Shown: piece by piece, positions 13,044-23,100 of the stretch
Layout of the letters: each line of letters begins with the position of its first letter
How positions within the stretch are numbered: position 1 is the stretch's first letter
Assembly (NCBI GenBank): GCA_016490735.1
Contig: JAEMWC010001102.1
Span: forward strand, 45,001-109,000
Length of the DNA stretch: 64,000 nt
Reading direction: 5' to 3'
DNA from: Pachyseris speciosa
Taxonomy: Eukaryota; Cnidaria; Anthozoa; Scleractinia; Pachyseridae
Made by a program: the position numbers and the translations under genes
Notes under the pieces: model-generated
Database searches by the model: none
Told to the model about the DNA's origin: nothing
What the model saw: the letters and a program-made list of their open reading frames with translations, nothing else

Positions 13044-13205
13044 CTGAATTTTTTTCAGGCTTCTTTTCGCAATTGCATAAATTGCGTTCACAACTGCGAG
13101 GATCATGCTTCATTTGATTTCACTTCCGCAGTTCATATATGGTTCATTTCATATATCATTCACACTCATTTCTTTCACAGGAGCATATGAACCCACAATT
13201 GACCT

Positions 13206-13220
<15 letters not shown>

Positions 13221-13246
<26 letters not shown>

Positions 13247-13294
13247 ATCGCACCGGTAAATCGCGAGGTCACGGGTTCAAACCCCGTTGAAGTC
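13221..13294 (+). tRNA. tRNA-Thr(GGU)-like sequence, repeat-borne
   Basis: Identical in body to the copies at 12544 (minus) and 16314. Acceptor, D and T arms are perfect, the anticodon arm is one to two bases too long, and the terminator-like T7 run lies inside a short hairpin just downstream. Confidence 0.6.
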
Positions 13295-13404
13295 CTGAAT
13301 TTTTTTCAGGCTTCTTTTCGCAATTGCATAAATTGCGTTCACAACTGCGAGGATCATTCTTCATTTGATTTCATTTCCGCAGTTCATATATGGTTCATTT
13401 CATA

Positions 13405-13451
13405 GCGGAGCTCCGACGGCCCTAAGGGCCGTCAAGCGGAGCACCATACCT

Positions 13452-13483
<32 letters not shown>

Positions 13484-13519
13484 AAAATGGCTAGCGGTAT
13501 TGCTCGTGGGCGCGTACGC

Positions 13520-13550
<31 letters not shown>

Positions 13551-13554
13551 AGTC

Positions 13555-13585
<31 letters not shown>

Positions 13586-14645
13586 CATAATAATCCAACA
13601 TGGCGGCCATACTCCACCTGGCCCAGCTGACCAGCTACTTTACAGCGTACATCTTTGATACTGGACATCCATCTTATAGCCAATTGACACCTGTCAAAAC
13701 AAGGTATCCGCTGACCAGTGTAACGTGACCATATCGCGGGCTCAAGTTAAGACCTCATCGAAGTCAGCTGTTTTTTTTGAAGTTGACCGCTGACCAGGTA
13801 CTTGCTTTCGATTGGATCGCAGGCTCAAGCCAAGTGTGGGACACCCAAACCAAATCGAGGCCGTTAAAATTTTTCGCGCGCTTTCTGCGGCTGGTAATTT
13901 CACATTCAGTTGGTTTCTTTATTTTGAGCAAAACAACTTCATCTTCTTCGATCGAAGTTTGTCTTTCGCGTAAAAAGCATAAAGATCAAGAACTTGTCAA
14001 AAGATACTCCGGAAGGTGAATTTTCAAGTGATGAAAGGAAGGACGGAAGATTTTTCTCAGGAAAATCTTCAAAGATTGTGCGGTTGAAAACAGTATAATT
14101 CAACGCTTCAAGTGCTTTCACTTCACCGCGGCATCTTGCATCTCACCAAGAAAAGTCACTTAACAGTTCACCGGTATTAATGGGAGGAATGAGTAGCTCA
14201 AACTCTGTGGAAGAAGCTCTTTCTTTGGACAAACCGTTCGCTGTTTTTGCGGATGCTTGTTTTTACTTTACTGAAGCTTACGCATTTTCAAGTGGTAGAA
14301 ACCTCTACAACACAGGACAGTGAGGTAAATTAAATAAATAGAAGCTTAACATTTGGTTTAATCGTTGTTACTTTTGTTCAGGAATGAAACTTGTATTTTT
14401 CTCTCGAATGGATATAAATAACAATCATCTGTATTCGTTTTGGACGCAAAGAAGTAGTTGAATTGTTTGTTTGTTTTGTTACGTTGTTTTCTTTGCAAGC
14501 GAACGAGTGTTTTTACTCGGCTTGGCTGACTGTTTTTCGACCTTGGTTCCTCACAGTAGCGTTAAGAAACTTTTGCCCTTATCTTATCAACACGTAATCG
14601 CAATGAGTCCTCGTAAAATTAAGCATTAAAGGGGGAGACTCGAGC
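13405..14645 (+). repeat. Long interspersed repeat family 1, copy A
   Basis: The copy begins with a hairpin (GACGGCCCTAAGGGCCGTC) and CGGAGCACCAT. It is collinear with copy B (32883-34640, plus) and copy C (inverted, about 53690-56910). Shared landmarks in order are TGACACCTGTCAAAACAAGG (13687), a TTTTCGCGCGCTTTCT block (13870), GATACTCCGGAAGGTGAATT (14003), a 60-codon open block (14110-14290) and CGTAATCGCAATGAGTCC (14593). An (ACG)n run lies at 13520-13552. Copy A joins family 2 at about 14646. The class is unknown; no transposase was recognised. Confidence 0.7.
13520..13552. repeat. (ACG)n microsatellite
   Basis: About ten ACG units inside copy A of family 1; not present in copies B and C at the same place. 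Confidence 0.85.
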
Positions 14646-15925
14646 TCGAGTAAAAATAAAAAATCCGATCAAATGCATGTGCATGTGCACTTCTCAAAAT
14701 CTGACATTAAGTTGTCAAAATGCTGCCAAAACAGTCAAAACCCAGCGCGCTTCACTTCGTCAAGTCTTTAAGAGATCTTCGTCGAAAGCAGCCTGTAAAC
14801 AACAATTAAGTTTCGCCGTCTTTAAACATGTCGTTTGTTTGAACCGGTAAGAATCAGCGTTTGGATGTTAAAAACAGCGAAATGGGTTGACTGGCTGGCT
14901 GGTTTTGATAAATTTTAAAGTGGACGGGTCTGCGAGAGAAATGCTCGTTTGGTTTGGCAAGCGCTTTCTTCGTTATCTGGATGATGTTTTGCCACTGAGA
15001 ATCATTAATTGAAGAAGGTTCTTCGGAAGACATGGGAAGTAACAGTAAAACCATCAAAGCACTTAAGTGTTTTGTGTAAGCCAAGGAAAGATTTTGTGGG
15101 AAATGGCTCTATTATTCAGCTCTGTCGCATTCCGAGTGATTGCTGTCTCAGTGATTCCTGTTGACTGCTCTAAACGATCAGGTACGGACCTCTTTTTTGT
15201 CTTTTCTACGGACATTTATGTCAAATCTGCTAAGGAAATTTTCTAGCTTAATACAAGATAGTTTTGTTACCTGTCCAATTTCTGCACCTTCTCCAAGAAT
15301 CTTCGAAGAAATATTATTCATATTGTGCTTTGTTTTCTTGTAATAAGTCTTATGTTTGTTGTTATATTGTTTCTGAACCGCGGTCAATTCCTGTTGACTG
15401 CTGTAAACGAAGAGTTTGTACCCTTTATTTTTTTTTTCTAGGGGCATTTATGTCAAAATAAATACCGATTTTCCTAGCTTTATCATTACAAGCTATTTTA
15501 ATTACTAGCTAGTCTTGTTTAATTTCTCCATCGTACTTTGTTCGCTTGCAGTGTTTTTGTTTTGTTTTGTTTTGTTTTTGATCCGCTTTGAATCCCTTTA
15601 CGCTTTCATCTCAAAGTAGTTAGACTCAAGAATGTCCGTCTTTTTTTTTTCTTTTTTGCAAACGTTTACTATCGAAAACTCTTCGTTTTCCCTGCTGCTG
15701 CTCAATTGTTTTGGACACAAATTAAACTGGCCCAAATAAACTCTTGCGAAGTTGCTCGGTGAGAGTGTGCAGCTCCGATTCTAGGCTTGGCATTGCTAAA
15801 GATATATATGGCCTTCAGCTTTTCTTTTTTTAATCGCTACATAACAGACTGGAATGGTGTTCCATCGAACATCATGCATGCACCTTCTTTAAGCAGTTTT
15901 AAGTCCTATCTATTACATTATTAGT
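14646..15925 (+). repeat. Long interspersed repeat family 2, plus-strand copy
   Basis: Collinear, in inverse orientation, with 58738-60280. Shared blocks include GTTTGAACCGGTAAGAATCA, GACGGGTCTGCGAGAGAAAT and TTCTTCGGAAGACATGGGAA. An internal duplication of about 225 bp is visible: TTCCTGTTGACTGCT starts a block at 15157 and again at 15390, each followed by a TTTATGTCAAA segment. The right part (15760-15925) carries the GCAGCTCCGATTCTAGGC motif and a LINE C-terminal frame. Confidence 0.7.
15815..15925 (+). mobile_element. Tiny LINE C-terminal fragment
   Basis: The frame reads RYITDWNGVPSNIM and continues through SLSSFKSYL to a stop. This is the WN-x-(L/V)P end typical of CR1/L2-like polymerases. 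A matching RYITDWN remnant is in the family 2 copy near 58805 on the minus strand. Confidence 0.6.
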
Positions 15926-16063
15926 TGCGTTCACAACTGCGAGGATCATTCTTCATTTGATTTCATTTCCGCATTTCATATATGGTTCATTTCATATATC
16001 ATTCACACTCATTTCTTTCACGGGAACATATCAACCCACAATTGACCTGCTCCCAACGTCAGT

Positions 16064-16137
16064 GACTTCATAGCTCAGTTGGTTAGAGCATCGCACCGGT
16101 AAATCGCGAGGTCACGGGTTCAAACCCCGTTGAAGTC
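16064..16137 (+). tRNA. tRNA-Thr(GGU)-like sequence, repeat-borne
   Basis: Same fold as the other copies, except that the second base is A (GACTTCA). This replaces the G-U pair of the acceptor stem by a proper A-U pair. The anticodon arm has the same enlarged loop as its relatives. Confidence 0.6.
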
Positions 16138-16298
16138 CTGAATTTTTTCAGGCTTCTTTTCGCAATTGCATAAATTGCGTTCACAACTGCGAGGATCATG
16201 CTTCATTTGATTTCATTTCCGCAGTTCATATATGGTTCATTTCATATATCATTCACACTCATTTCTTTCACGGGAACATATCAACCCACAATTGACCT

Positions 16299-16313
<15 letters not shown>

Positions 16314-16339
<26 letters not shown>

Positions 16340-16387
16340 ATCGCACCGGTAAATCGCGAGGTCACGGGTTCAAACCCCGTTGAAGTC
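16314..16387 (+). tRNA. tRNA-Thr(GGU)-like sequence, repeat-borne
   Basis: Body identical to 13221-13294. A and B boxes are intact; the T7 run is inside the downstream CCTGAA...TTCAGG hairpin. It lies about 270 bp upstream of the first recognised TMC exon. Confidence 0.6.
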
Positions 16388-16653
16388 CTGAATTTTTTTC
16401 AGGCTTCTTTTCGCAATTGCATAAATTGCGTTCACAACTGCGAGGATCATTCTTCATTTGATTTCATTTCCGCATTTCATATATGGTTCATTTCATATAT
16501 CATTCACACTATATCAAATTTAATTAAGTCATATTAAATTTGACTTTCGCGAAAACGACAATTGCTTTCTTCGTGAATAAAACTGTTTTTAAGAGGAAAA
16601 AACAAAATAGGGATTGCACCGATTGTGTTATTTTGGCCTATTTTACTCAACAG

Positions 16654-17131
16654 AAAAAGTGTAATAGCTCTCCGTGTGCTGGCTAACGTCCTCGTGCTTG
16701 GAGTATTGAGCGCCAGTGCCTATTTAATCTACTTGGTCGTCAAGCGTTCAGATGAAAGAGAAAAGGAAGGCAGACCAGCCACCGTACTGGAACAATATGA
16801 GGTACAATGAAAATGTTATTTCAAGGCGTAGTACTGTTAAGAAGGTGCTCCATTTTGGGACTGACACTCAGAAAAGGGCTTTTTGCTGCTCGGGATCAGA
16901 GCTGCAATCAAAGACTGTCAGGTTTGAATGTATGCAAGAGAAAAATGAACAAACTGCTACCTGATTCTGCATCTTCTTATTCTGACATTGACAAATAAAG
17001 CTTGAGTTACATGACGCAGAACGTATTCAAAACTGACCAATCCGGATCCCCCTTAAAATGCCGGTATCGCGCAGTATGACCTCGTACTAAAATTAGACTA
17101 CATAAAAAAAATACTAAAACTAAACTTAGAC

Positions 17132-17183
<52 letters not shown>

Positions 17184-20100
17184 ATAGGCCCATGCTAGCT
17201 AGGGGGATTTGCTCTTTCCTTCATTCTTTTCTTGGTTTTCTGTCATGGAACAGTGCTTCAATATTTCCTTTTTTCTCTAAAATGTTCAACTTTGTTGAAT
17301 CCGTTTTGACTCTTTGCTGAACTAACGTTTGTTAAACAAACGCATTCACAGAAAAGGAACTAATGCTTGTTTTCAGTTCTTTTGTCGATGGAACCGGACG
17401 TTGGAACCATTTGAACAGCTTTTACACAAAATGGATTTCACGTTAAATACTTGGCCCAAATCCATTAAACTTTTATTGAAAGAATGTTGATCAGTAATAT
17501 TGCAACTGTTTAATCCGGTCTTCCTCTCTGTATACTCTGATCAAAAAACACAATTAAAAGAGTGAAATTGAAATGGGCTGACATCATACGTACACTATGG
17601 TATAAGTAACAATAAGTCATTAAAGGTATGGTCTGTCCGTTTCTCTATTTAGATCTCTTTAGCCATCACTGGTATGAATGCTGTATGTCCACTGTTTTTC
17701 AAGTTGTTAGCGACGATGGAGCAGTATCATCCGAGAACAGCTCTCTACTGGGAACTAACAAGGTATCTGTTATAAATGCTTATTCCGGTTCCTTCTGCAG
17801 ATACCGGAGCTCAGATGAAGTAAAACAAAGAAAACAAAAGACAGAAAACTCCTATCACAATACCTCAAAAACGATAGAAATACAATGTGCTCCGGTACAT
17901 GCAGAAAGTCCCCTTATTTCAGTGTATTATGTGCTAATTCGCAAGCCATACTCTCCTCAGAGTACTCTGAAGAAAACTAGATCCATGTAGAACTGAAACC
18001 AATTCTAAAGAATCAAATCATGGTTACTGTCGTTGATGTTTCTTTTAAACAGTATTTCAACAAAGCATTGTTCACTACTAAACAATTTGGTCCTTAAACG
18101 ATTGATTTTTTCTAATTTTTTTTGCTGTATTTTCTCACACCAGGATAATGTTTTTGTACCTTGGAAACATGTATGTGCTAGTGATATCTCTTCTCAATAA
18201 AATTAATCAGGTGAGTGCATTTCATTATGCAGTTACCTCATCTTCATTGTTTTTGTTTCAAAGATGCTTCAACAGCCAAATTCGCCAAGCTAGCATTCCA
18301 CGCATGGTTGTAGGCACCCAACAATGGGGGCAATTTGAAACTTAGTTGTGCGCAATTACATGCATTTTGAGCTTATTTTAGAGGCATTTGTTAAACATGA
18401 ACATATAAAGCGTGACGCCGACGATCTGAAAAACAAAATGGCAGAAAAAATAATTAATTCCGCCCCAGCCCCCGTTCCTTTGAACAGGAAACTTATCCAT
18501 TCTTCGTTTTTTTTCTTGCAGTCAAAAGAAACTTCTTCAATCGCCCCTTCTATCGTTAACACTACGAACCAAACCGTTTCTTCTGTAACCCAGCAAGCAG
18601 CAAATAATACAGTCGGTAAGACAACTTAAGCACACTTCTCGAGAGTCTATCTAATATTAGTATAAATCTTCTAGCGTTCTATCTGATTGGCTACGCTACT
18701 CGCTATCTATTCTGTGATAGATACTTAAGGCCATGTTACACGAGGCAATTTTTCTTGCAACTCGCAACGCAACAAACGTTGCGTTGCAAGTTGCGAGAAA
18801 AAATTCACGTGTAACACCCCATTTTGCAACTGCAATTGTTGCGTTGCGAGTTGCGAGAAAAGTAGAACGACCCTCTACTTTTCGCAACGTTGCGAGACAA
18901 GTTGCTTGCGTGTGACATCCCCTCTGCAACTCGCAACAACAAATTTTGTCAGAATGGGCCAATCAGAGCTCATCTTTCGCTAGCGCGAGATTTCAAGATG
19001 GCGTCCGCCATCTTGTTTGTTATTGTACGCGTTGCAAGTTGCGAAAAAAGTTGCCAACGTGTAACATACCCTCTGCAACTTGAAAGGTTTTTTATTCGTC
19101 ATCGTTGCGTTGCGAGTTGCAAGAAAAATTGCCTCGTGTAACATGGCCTTTAGTGAGTAGCGATTGTTAACAAAATGGCGGCCGCGCGCTTCTCCGCGTT
19201 TTCGAAGTGTTGCGAGGAGGATTAGATAATTTAATTGTTAAGTTTTGAACGACTGGTACTAGTATATTTATACTACAACAATTAGATTATTCGCTCTCGA
19301 TTTCTAATGCGTGATAGCTGATTCGGGATGCGCAATCATCAGCTATCAAGCGATAGAAATCGAGAGCGAATAACCTAATTGTTAAATGTACATACGACAC
19401 ACACAATTAAAGTTGTTCTGTAAGGTTCATCCGACGGTATATATCAATATCACGAGAAAGGAACGGTATCAAAAGGTAAGAGTCTTGATGAAAGAACTGA
19501 AAGAAGGATCTACATAGTGTGGCCACATCCAAAGACAAGCGATAAAGCCAGGGAGCTGTAGTGAAATAATCAACGTTAACTCCTATAATGATGATGTAAC
19601 TTTCATTTTGTAGGTTCATTTTGCTGGGAGACCACAGTTGGGCAGGAGCTGTTTAAGCTGACAATCATTGATTTGGTAGCGTTGGTGTTCAGTGTGGTGA
19701 CCGGTGATCTGTTTGTCTCGCTCACTGTCAGATTTCTCAACTGTTTTCAAGGACGACTCATGGACCTTGAAAAACTCGTAAGTCAATAACTGATCTGCAT
19801 TCTTAGGAAATAATACAGTACCCGTTACACGAGATTCCTGACAGTTCCTCACTGTATTGTTGGTAGACGACTGAGCCTACCTCAGCGTGGCGAGACTGAA
19901 GCAAGGCCGAGAATAAACAAGACGAGACTGGGAGGAGCGCTTTCCCCACAACTCCCCCACACTGAAAAATACTCGGCATAGATGTTGCTTATTTATTTCA
20001 AGACGAAACTGTCTAGGTTCACATGTAAAGATGGGAGAAGATAGCACTTTAAGGCCCCTTATGCCAATCAACGTGTGAAACACTTCCTCCAGCAGGGCTT

Positions 20101-23100
20101 AACGGGATTATCGCATTGCATTCGTCAATACATGAGAATTCGGCCTCCACTTCTTTTATTCCCTTCCAAAGCTAGAGGTGTAAAAGAGGCATCGAAGACA
20201 AAGTGAGATTTTTTAAAATTCATATCCAGTTTTATATTGTACAAAGTGGGAGCAACTTTGAGATACACGAGTCTCTCACCAAACCATTAAGAAAACACGC
20301 ACACTACTGAGGAGGGAATGGGGAAGTAGCTCGTGGGGTTTTAGTGATTCTCTTACCAGCTTAAAAGAACGTGACCACCATGCTGGCCAAACTAAACATG
20401 AATAGCTCTGTTAATCTCGGCTTTAGGATCACTCATAGCCGTTTTGACGTTCTTGGAAATTGGGAAAGCCCGAGAACGAGGTTGGTTGATGACCTGAGGG
20501 CACAGAATTCCTCTTTTATTTCAGCGGGGCTGGTTGCCTTGAAGTCTCTGGTTTCACGTAGATAAAAAATACCTGCTTTTCATTTTCTTTCTAGTTAGGT
20601 TACCCTGAATTTAAACTCGCCGAAAACGTATTACAGCTCATTAACAGTCAAGGATTAATATGGTAAGCCGTGAGATGCAATAATTATAACAATTTAAGGT
20701 ATGTGTAATCTATATTCAATACGTAGAGAGGTCACAAATTCTTAAACGTTACCTCTTGGTGGGGTCTGGTCTCATAGCGGACAGCGGCTCTCTGAGAGGA
20801 CATCCTTACCCTCACCCTCATCCCTATCCTTTTCCTGGTCCTCCTTATCGGCACCATCATGATCATAAGTTTATTTGAAAACACTGTGTCCCATTCATTA
20901 GCAATACTCTTCCAGAAAGCCTCTTCGTTTGTCAGTGCGTAACACAAAAAGAACAGAGATATTTCAGAGAAAGTCAACAGACACCAGTCCTTTTGAAAAT
21001 GATGTCGGTTCTATTTTATATTGCATTTTGCGTGAGGTTACATTCAAGAGAATGAGTGTGGGTGATGGCATCACAGTTTGCGTTAAAAGCATCTTGACAG
21101 TGAAAACCTGAGTACTCTCGGGACAACCAGACTGAGTTGTAATCCTAAGTTCTCGCTCGTTTCACCAAAAAATTGTAACGCAGTTTGTGGGAGTGTTCTA
21201 GTCAAAGAGGCGAGTGGTTTTGTGCGCAGTTTTAGCGCCTCGAATGTAGTTCAGCTAATGTTAACTCTTATGTTGACCGCCATGGCTCGCAAAGTGTGTT
21301 TCCCTAGAGAGGGGAGTTTTTGTATAAACAATTTATCTCTATCAAACTAACCGTGAAATACTAACCTGATGTTTGGGAAACCTGAGTGGATGTAGCTTGG
21401 GGATAACTTACAAAAAAACCTTAAGTACCCGAACTAATAATCGCGGCACTCCCGAACTATTAATCGGAAGGTCATTGGCTCGACTCATGTTGGGATAGAT
21501 GACTCGAAGTTTCCGAGTAAGCGGGTGGCATTATAGAAAAGTAACATCTTTTAAACTTGTTTTCGTCCCAAAAGCCGTGAATAACTTTTTACTTGTCTTA
21601 TGAGCAAAGGCGTTTGTTACACTGTGCTGCCCACTCCATCGCCGTGTTTTCATTGTTGTAGGATGGGCCTAGTTTTCTCTCCAGGGTTGATCATGTTGAA
21701 CATTCTGAAGCTGGTGATCATTATGTACTTCAGAAGCTGGGCTGTGATGGTGACTAACGTGCCTCCTAAGAGAATTTTCAAGGCCTCACACCAGTTCTAT
21801 CTTATGTTGCTTCTCGTAATGCTGTTTCTTTGCCTGCTGGCTGTAGGATATGCTGCAGTAGAGTGAGCATTAACTGAATAACCGCAGAGCAAAACCTTGG
21901 TTAAACTGGGCTGGAAAATTCCACTAACTGCAATTTTAATGAACAAACTTGAACGCTTCATCTACAGAGACAATAAAATCTAGAACCATAAAAAATCTCT
22001 GGATATTTTATTTATGGACCGCAACTAATCCAACTGCAATTAAGTTGTACGATATATGCATGTCCGCCAAGATGTATTAACAGAAGTCAGTAAAATAATT
22101 GAAGACAACTAGGCAACATAATGACTTTCGTTGTGTTATTGAGTCTTTCATATCGCAAATCTGTTTTCATATTGATAATCATGTCAGTTTCAATTCGAAA
22201 TATATTCCTAGTCTGACAGGAGCGTAACTTAGGGAATATTTCTAGTCAAAATCGTCATTGGCTTGTATGCCAAGATTGGACCAATCAGAGGGTATACCAG
22301 AATCTGGTTTTCCGAAATGAATGTTTGCAAAGAACTGGTTGCTACGGCGGCGTTCTGTTTTGGCCTCCTTTCCCCAGGTTTTCGTGTTTCCGTAACATTC
22401 TTCATTAGCATGGCAGCTTACGCTGCTTTCCTCTATCTGAACCCTTATGACAGGCTGAGTCAAACTGAAACGTCTGAGTTGCTGAAAAGATTGGAGTCGT
22501 TAGAGATGCACATTTATAACGCTTTTCTCGTATTGGCCGTTCCAAAAGTCAAACCATGCATTATTAATTGTTCGTTCTTTTTTTTCTCAGTTTTTTTTTT
22601 ATCTTCAATTTTGTTTGCACTGTCATTCCTTCACCCTACAACGGCTATGCCTCATTTGCTGATGGGTCTCTGGGCGCTTGTAAAGTAATGATGACAATTT
22701 GTTCTAACTTGTGTTTCTTCTTATCTTGGTTCATGTATGAATTTATATGTTAGATATATGCTTTTTGTGATACCTTTTGCGTCTTTTTCTGCTTTTTCTT
22801 TCAGGATAGAGCCATCAAAATGGTGTGGTCCCTTCAGGTATAGAACAGAACATTCATGATCTCTAAGTTTCGTCCCATTCCTCTCAGGAACGCTTTGATC
22901 TACACTGATATTTCAAGAAGAGCTAGGTTATATTTTTAACTGATTGTGATCCTTTCATTTCTCCAAAAAACGGAGAAAGGTTTACCTCAATAACAGCATG
23001 GCCTTTTGTATACGCACATCTTCCAGTAGAAGCAAAAGTACAATAATTTCAATATACAGACCTTATTCGCATTCTCCCTAATGATCTGGAACTAACGTGC

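Larger units (their letters stand above)
12478..13404. repeat. 250-bp tRNA-containing repeat units, one inverted plus two in tandem
   Basis: One unit is on the minus strand (about 12478-12740). It meets two plus-strand units (about 12830-13080 and 13081-13330), then a partial unit. Each unit has a leader with TATATGGTTCATTTCATATA and CATTCACACTCATTTC, then a tRNA-like body, then a hairpin CCTGAATTTTTTTCAGG, then TTGCGTTCACAACTGCGAGG. The meeting point at 12780-12830 is a large palindrome. T-loop to T-loop spacing of the tandem units is 251 bp. A second block of the same unit is at 15926-16510. Confidence 0.85.
15926..16510 (+). repeat. Second block of 250-bp tRNA-containing tandem units
   Basis: Two full plus-strand units and the start of a third (leader only, ending at CATTCACACTATATC near 16510). 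The tRNA bodies start exactly 250 bp apart. Unit-to-unit identity is very high, with isolated substitutions in leader and body. This implies recent amplification by unequal exchange or by insertion of a preformed dimer. Confidence 0.85.

Noticed and set aside
12544..16387. Functional tRNA-Thr genes
   Set aside because: All copies have an anticodon arm one to two bases too long with only four base pairs, and all lie in a repeated 250-bp unit; tRNA-derived repeats are more likely.
22263..22688. 141-codon hydrophobic frame inside the TMC locus
   Set aside because: It lies in the intron between exons 21662-21862 and 22807-22839. These join in phase and give the continuous family sequence (GYAAVE then IEPSKWCGPF), so an exon here would break the protein.
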